Part shown: in pieces, positions 19,039 through 26,481 of the stretch
Numbering within the stretch: position 1 is the first letter of the stretch
How the letters are laid out: the number at the start of each line of letters is the position of its first letter
Assembly: GCA_002423025.1 (NCBI GenBank)
Contig: DIUN01000043.1
Location: 62,314 to 126,313 of the forward strand
DNA from: Sphingomonadales bacterium UBA6157
GTDB taxonomy: Bacteria; Pseudomonadota; Alphaproteobacteria; Sphingomonadales; Sphingomonadaceae
Direction: 5' to 3'
Length of the DNA: 64,000 nt
Position numbers and translations under genes: made by a program
Notes under the pieces: model-generated
What the model was told of the DNA's origin: nothing
What the model saw: the letters and a program-made list of their open reading frames with translations, nothing else
Database searches by the model: none

Positions 19039-19407
19039 ATGGCAAAGTTTGCAAGCAATGACGTCCTTGATGGCAGCCTCGACATCATCACCACCGCCAC
19101 CCGGCTGGTGGCGCTGAGCGGCCAGCCCGCCACCTTCGCCGGTGCCAACAGCGCCAAGCTCGCCGAGGCGACGCTGGCGGGCGGGGACTTCAGCATCGGC
19201 GCCGGGGACATCTCGGGCCGCAAGGTGGTGATTGCCGCCAAGGCCGGGCTCCCGGTGATTTCCGCTGGCACGGCCGACCATGTTGCGCTGCTCGATACGG
19301 TCAATTCGCGGCTGCTCTACGTCACCACCTGCCCGGCGCAGGCGCTGGCCAGCGGCGGCACCGTGAGCATCGCCAGCTGGAACGTCGAGATCGGCGCGCC
19401 GGCCTGA
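19039..19407 (+). CDS. Small putative virion structural protein
   Basis: This 122-residue protein of the inserted module is beta-strand rich and mostly Ala/Gly/Thr/Ser (DGSLDIITTATRLVALSGQ, HVALLDTVNSRLLYVTTC, TVSIASWNVEIGAP). There is no signal peptide or membrane segment. Small all-beta proteins between a fibre gene and an adaptor gene are often head-decoration or fibre-accessory proteins. That is an inference from context; the sequence itself names no family to me. GGAG before the ATG (19039) supports the start. A GC-rich hairpin without a T-run lies just after the stop. Confidence 0.65.
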   Translation: MAKFASNDVLDGSLDIITTATRLVALSGQPATFAGANSAKLAEATLAGGDFSIGAGDISGRKVVIAAKAGLPVISAGTADHVALLDTVNSRLLYVTTCPAQALASGGTVSIASWNVEIGAPA

Positions 19408-19508
19408 GGCCTGGGGCGGCAGGGCGGGGCGGCGACGCCTCGCCCTGCCGGCATCGGTGGCCAGGCTGGGCTGGCCGCCGATCGCGGACAACAGAAAGGA
19501 CAGGATCT

Positions 19509-19790
19509 GTGGCGATCTTTCTCAAGGATCCGGAGGCGACCCTCGACTATGCGGTCGATTGGTCGGCCGGCTATCTCGACGGGCAGACGATCAGCACTTC
19601 GGCCTGGGCCGTGGCGCCGCTGGCCGCCGATGGCGTGGCGGTTGCCAGCCAGCTGATCGATGGCGGGCGCACCGTGGCGCTGCTGGCGGGCGGACGCCCC
19701 GGCGAAACCTACCGGATCACCAACAGCGTGACGCTTTCGGATGGCCGGAGCGATGAGCGCATCCTGCTGCTGCGCGTGGAGGACAGATAA
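19509..19790 (+). CDS. Phage fibre-tail adaptor-like protein
   Basis: The 93-residue product begins FLKDPEATLDYAVDWSAGYL and continues ISTSAWAVAP ... GETYRITNSVTLSDGRSDER with a hydrophobic end (ILLLRVEDR). This pattern is seen in small phage proteins often annotated as fibre-tail adaptors. They are Ig-like beta domains with a D-Y-x-x-D-W start. The start is GTG 19509, preceded by AGAAAGGACAGG. Its stop overlaps the ATG of the connector gene by one base (TAATG), so the inserted module is stitched into the translation of the original cluster. Confidence 0.68.
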   Translation: MAIFLKDPEATLDYAVDWSAGYLDGQTISTSAWAVAPLAADGVAVASQLIDGGRTVALLAGGRPGETYRITNSVTLSDGRSDERILLLRVEDR

Positions 19791-20308
19791 TGGCGAGCGA
19801 CAATGGCGCGCTGGCTGTGAGCCTGGCCGAGTGCAAGGCCTATCTCCGGCTGGAGCGGGATGATGAGGATGCGCTGCTCGCCGGCTTTGTCCGCACCGCG
19901 ATGGCGCTGTGCGAGGCCTTTACCGGGCAATGGCTGATGGTGCGGGCCAGCGAGCAGCGGCTGGCCTGTGACGCCGGCTGGCAGCGGCTGCAGGCGCTGC
20001 CGGTGGTGGCGATTTCGGGCGTGACCAGCGCCGGGGCGCCACTGGCCGGTGAGGCCTATGAGACGGACATCGATCTTGCCGGCTGCGGCTGGGTGCGGCT
20101 GCTGGCGCCAGCCGGGCTTGAAGCGCCGCTGGTGCAATTCCGCGCCGGGCTGGCCGTCGATTGGAATGGCGTGCCCGAGCCGCTGCGGCAGGGGCTGGTG
20201 CGGCTGGTGGCGCATCTCTTCACCCATCGTGATGCTGCCGACGCCGGGCCGCCGCCGGCCGCCGTGGCGGCGATGTGGCGGCCCTGGCGACGGATGCGGC
20301 TGGGCTGA
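19790..20308 (+). CDS. GTA g6-like head-tail connector
   Basis: The 172-residue protein has the gp6-type connector pattern: an N-terminal helix pair (VSLAECKAYLRLERDDEDAL, LAGFVRTAMALCEAFTGQWL), then beta strands with YETDIDLAGCGWVRLL and a C-terminal helix (LRQGLVRLVAHLFTHRD). In phages and GTAs this protein forms the ring under the portal. The start overlaps the stop of the preceding adaptor gene by one base. Compared with the usual cluster it is separated from the capsid gene by three extra genes. Confidence 0.83.
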   Translation: MASDNGALAVSLAECKAYLRLERDDEDALLAGFVRTAMALCEAFTGQWLMVRASEQRLACDAGWQRLQALPVVAISGVTSAGAPLAGEAYETDIDLAGCGWVRLLAPAGLEAPLVQFRAGLAVDWNGVPEPLRQGLVRLVAHLFTHRDAADAGPPPAAVAAMWRPWRRMRLG

Positions 20309-20352
20309 ACAGCTGCTTGGCTGCGCAGGGGCATAATTCGAGGAGCCGGGCG

Positions 20353-20694
20353 ATGGCGCATTTTGGTGACGATGAACTGGCCGGCGCGCTGGTGGAGCGC
20401 GTGGCGATAGAGGACTGGATTGCGGCGCGCGACGATGCCGGGCTGGACGCCGGGCATTGGGCCGCGCGCGGCGCGGCCTTTGCGGCGGTGCTGCCCGATG
20501 GTGGTGGCGGCGGCGGCGAGGGCGAGGCGCGGCGGTCCCGGCGGCGCTGGCGGGTGGTGCTGCGCGCGCCGGCGGCTGTGGGGCTGGCCTCGCGGCTGGT
20601 GTGGCAGGGGCAGTATCTCGCCGTGCTGGCCGTGGAGAGCGACCCGCGCCGGCGGGACCGGGTGGTGCTGCGCTGCGAGGCGCGTGAAGCATGA
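20353..20694 (+). CDS. GTA g7-like head closure (head-tail joining) protein
   Basis: The 113-residue product sits where g7, a phage head-tail joining protein, is expected. The C-terminal half is a small beta-barrel-like segment (RWRVVLRAPAAVGLASRLVW, GQYLAVLAVESDPRRRDRVV, LRCEAREA), typical of the head-tail joining family (lambda FII/HK97 gp7-type). The central GGGGGGEGEARR linker is low complexity. The ATG at 20353 has AGGAG seven bases upstream; an in-frame extension back to 20275 overlaps the connector gene and lacks support. The stop overlaps the next start (ATGA). Confidence 0.72.
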   Translation: MAHFGDDELAGALVERVAIEDWIAARDDAGLDAGHWAARGAAFAAVLPDGGGGGGEGEARRSRRRWRVVLRAPAAVGLASRLVWQGQYLAVLAVESDPRRRDRVVLRCEAREA

Positions 20695-20948
20695 GCGGCG
20701 CGAACCTGTTGGCTGGGCTGGCCTTAGCGGGCGAGGCCGCGGCGGGCCGGGCGAAGGCGGCAGCAGGCGGGCGCCTGGCCGAGCGGCTGGCGGCAGCGTT
20801 TCCCGAGGTGGAGGTTGTGCCGGAGCCGGAGGCGCTGGTGCTGCGGGCGCCGGGGCTGCGGGCGCGGGCCTTTGGCAGCCGGCGGCGCGCGGCGGACCCG
20901 CGCCTGATGGGGCTGGCGGCGCAGTTTGCGAGAGGAGACGGAGCATGA
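20691..20948 (+). CDS. Small GTA-cluster protein between g7 and g8, HK97 gp10-like position
   Basis: This 85-residue protein is Ala-rich and helical at its start (LAGLALAGEAAAGRAKAAAG), with a short beta stretch (VEVVPEPEALVLRAPGLRAR) and an Arg-rich end. It overlaps both neighbours by four bases (ATGA at each junction), so it is very likely translated. Position suggests a tail-completion role. It is too short and biased in composition for a firm family call. Confidence 0.6.
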   Translation: MSGANLLAGLALAGEAAAGRAKAAAGGRLAERLAAAFPEVEVVPEPEALVLRAPGLRARAFGSRRRAADPRLMGLAAQFARGDGA

Positions 20949-21334
20949 GCGCAAGCCTTGCCGTGCAGCGGCTGCTGGCGGCGGCGCTGGCCGGCGTGCC
21001 GGGCGTGACCGGCGTGTTCGATGGCCCGCCGGTGGATGCCGCACCGCCTTACCTGGTGATCGGCGGTGATGTGATGACCGACTGGAGCACCAAGACGGAG
21101 ACCGGCCGCGAGCATCTGCTGCGCGTGAGCGTGTGGGATGCCGGGCCGGGCCTGGCGCGGGTGAAGCCGCTGATGGCGGCGGTGGAGGCGGCGGTCTCGG
21201 CGCTCTCCGGCAGCAGCGGCGGCCAGCGTGTGGTTTCGGCGCGGTTCGTGCGGGCGCTGGTGCTCGGCGAGCCGGATGGCTGGACGCAGGGGCTGATGGA
21301 ATTCCGGGTGAGAAGCCTGGCGGACGAAGCTTGA
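20945..21334 (+). CDS. GTA g8-like tail terminator, DUF3168 family
   Basis: The 129-residue product matches DUF3168 proteins, which complete the head-facing end of the tail. Segments are LAVQRLLAAALAGVPGVTGV, DAAPPYLVIGGDVMTDWSTK, GREHLLRVSVWDA and WTQGLMEFRVRSLAD. The length is normal for the family. The ATG at 20945 overlaps the preceding stop (ATGA). The tail-tube gene follows after 17 bases containing an AAAGGG ribosome-binding site. Confidence 0.85.
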   Translation: MSASLAVQRLLAAALAGVPGVTGVFDGPPVDAAPPYLVIGGDVMTDWSTKTETGREHLLRVSVWDAGPGLARVKPLMAAVEAAVSALSGSSGGQRVVSARFVRALVLGEPDGWTQGLMEFRVRSLADEA

Positions 21335-21351
21335 ACCGAAAGGGTTAGATC

Positions 21352-21759
21352 ATGGCGATGGAAAAGGGCAGTGCCTTCCTCCTCAAGGTGGGCAATGGCG
21401 GCGCGCCGCTGCTGTTCACCACGGTGGCCGGGCTGCGCACGACGCAGATGACGGTGAACGCCGAGACCGTGGTGGTGACCAACCAGGGCTCGGCGGGCTG
21501 GCGCGAGCTGCTCTCCGGGGCCGGCGTGCGCTCGGTTTCGCTGAGCGGCTCCGGGGTGTTCACCGGCTCGGTGGCAGAGGCGCGGCTCAAGGCCAATGCG
21601 CTGGCCGGGCAGATCGATGATTATCAGGTGAGCTTCGAGAGCGGCGAGACGGTGACGGGCAAGTTCCTCATTACGCGACTGGATTATGCCGGGGATTTCA
21701 ATGGCGAGCGCACCTACACGCTGGCGCTGGAAAGCTCGGGCGCCGTGGTGACGGCATGA
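21352..21759 (+). CDS. GTA g9-like major tail tube protein
   Basis: The 135-residue protein is the tail tube subunit. It shows the family pattern KGSAFLLKVGNGGAPLLFTT, VAGLRTTQMTVNAETVVVTN, GWRELLSGAGVRSVSLSGSG and FTGSVAEARLKANALAG, and ends in EGERTYTLALESSG-like wording (GERTYTLALESSGAVV). Length and sequence match TIGR02126-type major tail proteins of GTAs. The stop overlaps the g10-like start by four bases. Confidence 0.9.
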   Translation: MAMEKGSAFLLKVGNGGAPLLFTTVAGLRTTQMTVNAETVVVTNQGSAGWRELLSGAGVRSVSLSGSGVFTGSVAEARLKANALAGQIDDYQVSFESGETVTGKFLITRLDYAGDFNGERTYTLALESSGAVVTA

Positions 21760-22064
21760 GCGCCAACGCCGCGCGTGGTGAGGCCGAGCTGGTGCTGGGT
21801 GGGCAGACGCTGCGGCTGCGGCCGAGCTTTGCCGCGCTGGTGGCGGCGGAGGCGGAGCTGGGGCCGCTGTTTGCGCTGGTGGAGCGCGCTGCCGCCGGCG
21901 GGCTCACCCTCGCCGAAATGGCGGGGCTGATGTGGCACTGCCGGGATGGCGCGCCGGCCGGGCTGACGCGCGAGGCGTTTTCGGAAGCGCTGGTGGCCGG
22001 CGGGCTGGCGGCGGCAACCCCTGCGCTGCGCGTGCTGCTCGGCCAGGTGCTGGCGGGGCGATGA
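21756..22064 (+). CDS. GTA g10-like tail assembly protein
   Basis: The 102-residue product has the GTA g10 pattern (LVLGGQTLRLRPSFAALVAA, EAELGPLFALVERAAAGGLT, LAEMAGLMWHCRDG), a family annotated as gene transfer agent tail assembly protein. It probably works with the next small gene as chaperones for the tape measure, as in many siphophages. It is coupled to the tail-tube gene and to the next gene by ATGA overlaps. Confidence 0.85.
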   Translation: MSANAARGEAELVLGGQTLRLRPSFAALVAAEAELGPLFALVERAAAGGLTLAEMAGLMWHCRDGAPAGLTREAFSEALVAGGLAAATPALRVLLGQVLAGR

Positions 22065-22255
22065 TGTTCGTGGCGGCGGCGCGGCGGGCGGCGCGGGTCG
22101 CCGCCGCCGTGCTGGGCTGGCGGCCGGACGAGTTCTGGGCGGCGACGCCCGAGGACCTGCGCACCGCCCTGGGGCTGGATGCGGATGAGGCCGGCACGCC
22201 GGCCGACGGCGTGATGCTCAAGCGGCTGATGGAGGCTTTTCCCGATGACAGGTGA
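22061..22255 (+). CDS. GTA g10.1-like phage tail assembly chaperone
   Basis: The 64-residue protein contains VAAAVLGWRPDEFWAATPED followed by a short helix (VMLKRLMEAFPDD). This is the signature of the small tail assembly chaperone (TIGR02216-type) after g10. The ATG at 22061 overlaps the previous stop; another ATG three bases later is equally possible. It overlaps the tape measure gene by 11 bases. Confidence 0.82.
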   Translation: MMFVAAARRAARVAAAVLGWRPDEFWAATPEDLRTALGLDADEAGTPADGVMLKRLMEAFPDDR

Positions 22256-22814
22256 TGCAGGCGAGCTCGACACGCTGGTGATCCGCGTGAGGGCCGATAC
22301 CAGCGGCTTCATGGCCGGGGTGGGTGATATCCGCCGCGAGCTGGATGGCCCGCTTTCCGATGGGGTGGACCGTGCCGGCGGCAGCATCGAGCGGGCGCTG
22401 GCGCGCGCTGCGGTAAGCGGCAAGTTCGGCTTTGAGGATCTGCGGCGGGTGGCGCTGCGGGCGCTCGCCGATATTGCGGCGGGCGCGCTGCGGACGGACC
22501 TTGGCGGGCTGGCGGGCGGCGGCGGTGCGCTTGGCCTGCTGGCGGGCGCGGTGGGCGGGCTGTTCGGCGGCGCGCCGGGCCGGGCCACCGGCGGCTCGGT
22601 GAGCGCCGGCCGGCCCTATATGGTCGGCGAGCGCGGGCCGGAGCTGTTCGTGCCGGCAGCGGCCGGGCGGGTGGAGACCGGCGGCGGCGCGCGCAGCATC
22701 GCCGTGACAGTGAATGTCGCGGCGCCGCGCGAGGCCTCGCCGGCGCTGATGGCGCAAACCGGCAACCAGGTGGCGCGCGCCGTGCGCCAGGCGCTGGCAA
22801 GGGCTGGCGCATGA
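22245..22814 (+). CDS. GTA g11-like tail tape measure protein
   Basis: The 189-residue product is short, as in GTAs with stubby tails. The N-terminus DTLVIRVRADTSGFMAGVGD is the lambda-type tape-measure start. The middle contains Gly/Ala-rich helices (LGLLAGAVGGLFGG), and the C-terminal segment GRPYMVGERGPELFVPAAAG is typical of tape measure proteins. The stop overlaps the next gene's start by four bases. Tape-measure length sets tail length in siphophages, so a short tail is expected. Confidence 0.87.
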   Translation: MTGDAGELDTLVIRVRADTSGFMAGVGDIRRELDGPLSDGVDRAGGSIERALARAAVSGKFGFEDLRRVALRALADIAAGALRTDLGGLAGGGGALGLLAGAVGGLFGGAPGRATGGSVSAGRPYMVGERGPELFVPAAAGRVETGGGARSIAVTVNVAAPREASPALMAQTGNQVARAVRQALARAGA

Positions 22815-25150
22815 TCCGGCATTGGCTGGCGACACAGGCGGACCAGCAGCGCCGCAGCTGGATCAAGCGCTTCGACCCGCGCTACTGGACGGTGGATTTT
22901 CCGCGCCCGATGATGGCGGCGGTGACGACCAGCGGCGCCGATACGCTGGTGATCGATGCCGTGTTCGTGCGCCGCAACGATCTGGCCGGGCTGATCTGGG
23001 AGTCGGTCGATCGCTGGAGCCACCCGCTGCTCGCGCTGGAGCCGGCGCGGGATTATCGCGGCACGGTGCTGGCCTTCCGCTGGCAATCGACCGGCGGGGT
23101 GCTGCCACTCGACGGGGTCAACGGCCCGGTGCTGACCATCGAGGGACGGGATGCCGCCGGCACGCCGCGCAGCTGGTATGTGCGGCTGTGGAACTACGCC
23201 ACCGGCGCACCTGCTGACGCCGAGGTGATGCTGGATTTCGATGCGCTGTCGGGCGGCTATTTGCTCCCCGCCGAGGCTGACCCGGTGTGGGCGGGGGACA
23301 TTGACCGAATGTTCATCTCGCTGGTCGCCAATGGCTTTAACGGCAGCAGCGCGCCGCTGCCCGCCCCGGTGGAGGGCCGGGTGACGATCAGCGCCATCCG
23401 CGCCGACGGGCCTGGCTCGATGATCGAGGCCGGCGATGCCTTTGTGCCGCCGCACCGGCTGCACATCGCGGGTGGCTATGACGACAGCTACAACCAGACG
23501 CCGGAGCGGCTGCTGGAAGCCGCCTTCGCGCTAGGCTACCGGGGCTCGCTGTTGCACTATGTCGGCATGAGCCACTTTCCCGGCTTGCGCTGGGATGCGG
23601 CAGCCGGGGCCTATCTGGCGGACCCGGCCGTGCCGATCTGCGGTCCGGCGCTGGCCTGGCACCGGGATTTCCTGGCGCGGGCCAGGGCGCTCGGCTTTGC
23701 GCCGATCCTCTCCCTGTCGTTCGAGCTGCTCGATGAGAATTGCCCGGCAGGCTGGGCGCAGCGCACCGCCGCCGGCGCGCGGGCGCAGACCGGCTATGTG
23801 CCGCCCTCGACGCTGCTCTCACCGGCCAGCGCCGCCGCCATGGCGTGGTTGCAGGCGGCGGGCAGGGGCTTTGTTTCGCTGGCAACCGAGGCCGGTGTCG
23901 CGCCGCGTTTTCAGGTTGGCGAGCCATGGTGGTGGGTTGGGGCGGATTGGCAACCGTGCCTGTATGACGCTGCCACCGTGGCAGCCTATGCGGCGGAGAC
24001 GGGCCTTGCCGCGCCGCCAATCCACGATGTTCGCCTCGTCAGCACGGCCGGCGAGCGGGACTATCTGGATTGGTGCGGCGGGCTGCTTGGGCAGGCGACG
24101 CTGGCGCTCCGCGATGCCGTGCTGGCGCAGGCGCCCGACGCCGAGACACTGCTGCTGTTCTATGCTCCGCAGGTGCTCGACAGCGCCGCGTCCGAGCTGG
24201 TCCGGGCCAATCTACCGCTGCAATGGGCCTATCCGGCGTATGATGTGCTCCAGCTTGAGGATTATGACTTTGTCACCTCGGGGGACTTTGGCGGCCAGGC
24301 CCGGGCGCGTGGCTTGGTGGCGGAGCGGCTCGGCTATGCGCTGGAAGACCAGCATTATCTCTCGGGCTTCGCGCGGGCGCCGCAGGATTGGCAGCCGATA
24401 GCCGAGGCGGCCCGCGCTGCAGTGGCGCGCGGCGTGCCCGAGATTTTCCTCTGGGCCTGGCCGCAAGTGGCGCGCGATGGCTTCACGACCTTTGAAATTG
24501 CCGATGACGGGGAGAGTGATGTGGCGGCTTTTCATGATGTGCTGTTCCCCCTGCAACCCGGCTATGGCGCTGCCGGCGGCCCGCAATTCTCCACCCAGGT
24601 GGTGGTGACAGGCTCCGGCCATGAGCAGCGCAACAGCCAATGGGGTGATGCACGGCAATATTACGACGCCGGCGTCGGCATTCGCTCGGAGAGCGATCTC
24701 TCCCTGCTCATCGGCTTTTTCCGCGCCCGGCGCGGCCAGGCCCATGGCTTCCGCTTCAATGACCCGCTGGATGGCAGCTCGGCCCAGCCCGGCCTGGCGC
24801 CTGCCGCCACAGACCAGATGCTGGGCACCGGCGATGGCGGCCAGACGCGCTTTGCGCTGGTCAAGGCCTATGGCGAGCCGGATGAGCGGCAACTGCGGCG
24901 CATCACCCGGCCGGTCGCCGCCTCGGTGCTGGTGGCGGAGGATGGCGTGCCCCGGCTCTCCGGTTGGAGCCTCGGCGATGGCGGCTTCATCGATTTCGAG
25001 ACAGCGCCGCTGGCCGGCGCTGTCATCACTGCGGGCTTTCGCTTCGATGTGCCGGTGCGCTTTGCGGCGGACCGGATCGATGTGTCCATCGCCGGCTGGC
25101 GCGCCGGGGAGCTGCCGTCCGTGCCACTGGTTGAAGTGCGGGAGGCCTGA
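22811..25150 (+). CDS. GTA g12-like distal tail protein with large TIM-barrel-like N-terminal extension (DUF2460)
   Basis: The 779-residue protein is about four times the length of the ~210-residue g12 (DUF2460) proteins. The last ~205 residues are DUF2460 (GGPQFSTQVVVTGSGHEQRN, YDAGVGIRSESDLSLLIGFF, HGFRFNDPLDGSS). Residues about 1-215 look like a beta-sandwich. Residues about 220-560 resemble a glycoside-hydrolase-type TIM barrel (LHIAGGYDDSYNQTPERLLE, APILSLSFELLDENCPAGW, VGEPWWWVGADW, IFLWAWPQVARDGF). Some phage proteins with this layout have been called non-contractile tail sheath proteins; that link is from memory. Catalysis is not established. It is coupled to the tape measure gene by overlap. 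Confidence 0.8.
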   Translation: MIRHWLATQADQQRRSWIKRFDPRYWTVDFPRPMMAAVTTSGADTLVIDAVFVRRNDLAGLIWESVDRWSHPLLALEPARDYRGTVLAFRWQSTGGVLPLDGVNGPVLTIEGRDAAGTPRSWYVRLWNYATGAPADAEVMLDFDALSGGYLLPAEADPVWAGDIDRMFISLVANGFNGSSAPLPAPVEGRVTISAIRADGPGSMIEAGDAFVPPHRLHIAGGYDDSYNQTPERLLEAAFALGYRGSLLHYVGMSHFPGLRWDAAAGAYLADPAVPICGPALAWHRDFLARARALGFAPILSLSFELLDENCPAGWAQRTAAGARAQTGYVPPSTLLSPASAAAMAWLQAAGRGFVSLATEAGVAPRFQVGEPWWWVGADWQPCLYDAATVAAYAAETGLAAPPIHDVRLVSTAGERDYLDWCGGLLGQATLALRDAVLAQAPDAETLLLFYAPQVLDSAASELVRANLPLQWAYPAYDVLQLEDYDFVTSGDFGGQARARGLVAERLGYALEDQHYLSGFARAPQDWQPIAEAARAAVARGVPEIFLWAWPQVARDGFTTFEIADDGESDVAAFHDVLFPLQPGYGAAGGPQFSTQVVVTGSGHEQRNSQWGDARQYYDAGVGIRSESDLSLLIGFFRARRGQAHGFRFNDPLDGSSAQPGLAPAATDQMLGTGDGGQTRFALVKAYGEPDERQLRRITRPVAASVLVAEDGVPRLSGWSLGDGGFIDFETAPLAGAVITAGFRFDVPVRFAADRIDVSIAGWRAGELPSVPLVEVREA

Positions 25151-25153
25151 GCC

Positions 25154-25996
25154 ATGGTCGATCTGCAAGCCGGCCTTGGCGAGCGCCTCCAGGCCGAGGT
25201 GACGACGCTGGCGATGTGCTGGCGCGTGGTGCGCCGGGATGGTGTCGGCCTCGGTTTCACCACCCATGACCGGCCGCTGGTTATCGCCGGCATGGCCTAT
25301 GAAAGCGCACCGGGGATGACACCGTCCGCCGTGGTCATCAATGACGATATCGAGGTGGATACCATGGAGGTGGAGGGTGCGCTCAGCGCCGATGCCATCT
25401 CGGCGGCGGACTTGGCCGAGGGCCGCTATGATGGCGCCGGTGTCCGCCTGTTCATGGTGGATTGGCAGGCGCCCGATGCGGCGGCGCACGTGCTGGTGAC
25501 TGGCAGGCTGGGCACGGTTGCGGCCGGCAGCGGCGCCGATGCAGGCTTCACCGCCACGCTCCGCGGGCCGACAGCGGTGCTCGCGGCAACGGCGATCGAG
25601 ACCTATTCGCCGGAATGCCGCGCCGAGCTGGGGGACCATCGCTGCCGCGTCGCCATGCGCGGGCGGACGTTGCGCGCGCTGGTCGGCAGCAGCGATGGCG
25701 GGAGCATCGGCGTGCTGGATATGACTGAAGCCGGCGCTGTGGATTATTCTCAGGGCCGGCTGCGGGTTCTGGCTGGCCCGGCTGCCGGGCTGGAGCGCCG
25801 GATTATCGGCGCCGAGGCCGGGCGGCTGCTGCTCGATGAGCCGCTGTCGCTCGCCTCCGGCACGGCAATCGAACTGCGCGAGGGCTGTGACAAGCGCTTC
25901 GCCACCTGCATGGGTCGCTTTGCCAACGCCTTGAATTTTCGCGGCGAACCGCATGTGCCGGGCGGTGACCTGCTCACCCGCTTTGCCGGGCTCTGA
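25154..25996 (+). CDS. GTA g13-like baseplate hub protein, DUF2163 family
   Basis: The 280-residue product matches the DUF2163/TIGR02218 family: LAMCWRVVRRDGVGLGFTTH, RPLVIAGMAYESAPGMTPSA and the conserved C-terminal Cys-containing segment CDKRFATCMGRFANALNFRG followed by EPHVPGGD. ETYSPECRAELGDHRC holds further Cys residues. In RcGTA the hub proteins of this group bind an iron-sulphur cluster through such cysteines, and the same pattern is visible here. It starts four bases after the distal tail gene. Confidence 0.87.
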   Translation: MVDLQAGLGERLQAEVTTLAMCWRVVRRDGVGLGFTTHDRPLVIAGMAYESAPGMTPSAVVINDDIEVDTMEVEGALSADAISAADLAEGRYDGAGVRLFMVDWQAPDAAAHVLVTGRLGTVAAGSGADAGFTATLRGPTAVLAATAIETYSPECRAELGDHRCRVAMRGRTLRALVGSSDGGSIGVLDMTEAGAVDYSQGRLRVLAGPAAGLERRIIGAEAGRLLLDEPLSLASGTAIELREGCDKRFATCMGRFANALNFRGEPHVPGGDLLTRFAGL

Positions 25997-26014
25997 CAGC
26001 CGGAAGGACAGACC

Positions 26015-26479
26015 ATGGATGTATGGGCAGAAGCTGCCGGCATGGCCGGCGGGCTGGGCGAGGTTGTGCGCATTGCGCCGCTGTGGCCGGCGATCGTCGC
26101 TGCGGCGCGCGGCTGTGTTGGGACGCGCTTCCGGCCCCAGGGGCGGGTGGCGAGGGTTGGCCTCGATTGTGTCGGCGTTGTGCTCATCGCCGCCCGGGCG
26201 GCGGGTGTGCGCGCGCTGCGTGTGCCGGCCTACACGCTTGGCGGCGAGCATGATGCCGCGCTTGCTGCCGGGCTGGCCGCGGCTGGCTGCCGGCGCGTGG
26301 CAGCGCCGAAGGATGGTGATGTGCTGGTCATCGCGCCCTCGGCGCGCCAACGGCACCTCGCCATCGTCACGCCGGCAGGCGTTGTCCATGCTCATGCCGG
26401 GCTCGGGCGCGTGGTGGAGGGGCCACGGGACGGGGATTGGGCGGTCCTCTCCGCCTGGCGCTTGCCGGGAGCACGCTGA
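26015..26479 (+). CDS. GTA g14-like NlpC/P60 peptidoglycan peptidase
   Basis: The 154-residue protein is a cysteine peptidase of the NlpC/P60 type carried at the tail tip, thought to open peptidoglycan during DNA delivery. Catalytic Cys 52 lies in GLDCVGVVL and the His in RQRHLAIVTP (about 114). The preceding ARGCVGTRFRPQGR is the usual family start. The length matches g14. The next gene starts two bases after its stop. Confidence 0.88.
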   Translation: MDVWAEAAGMAGGLGEVVRIAPLWPAIVAAARGCVGTRFRPQGRVARVGLDCVGVVLIAARAAGVRALRVPAYTLGGEHDAALAAGLAAAGCRRVAAPKDGDVLVIAPSARQRHLAIVTPAGVVHAHAGLGRVVEGPRDGDWAVLSAWRLPGAR

Positions 26480-26481
26480 CC

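Noticed and set aside
19418..19449. GC-rich hairpin after the 122-residue gene as an intrinsic terminator
   Set aside because: Stem GGCAGGGCG/CGCCCTGCC is present but the loop is long and no T-run follows.
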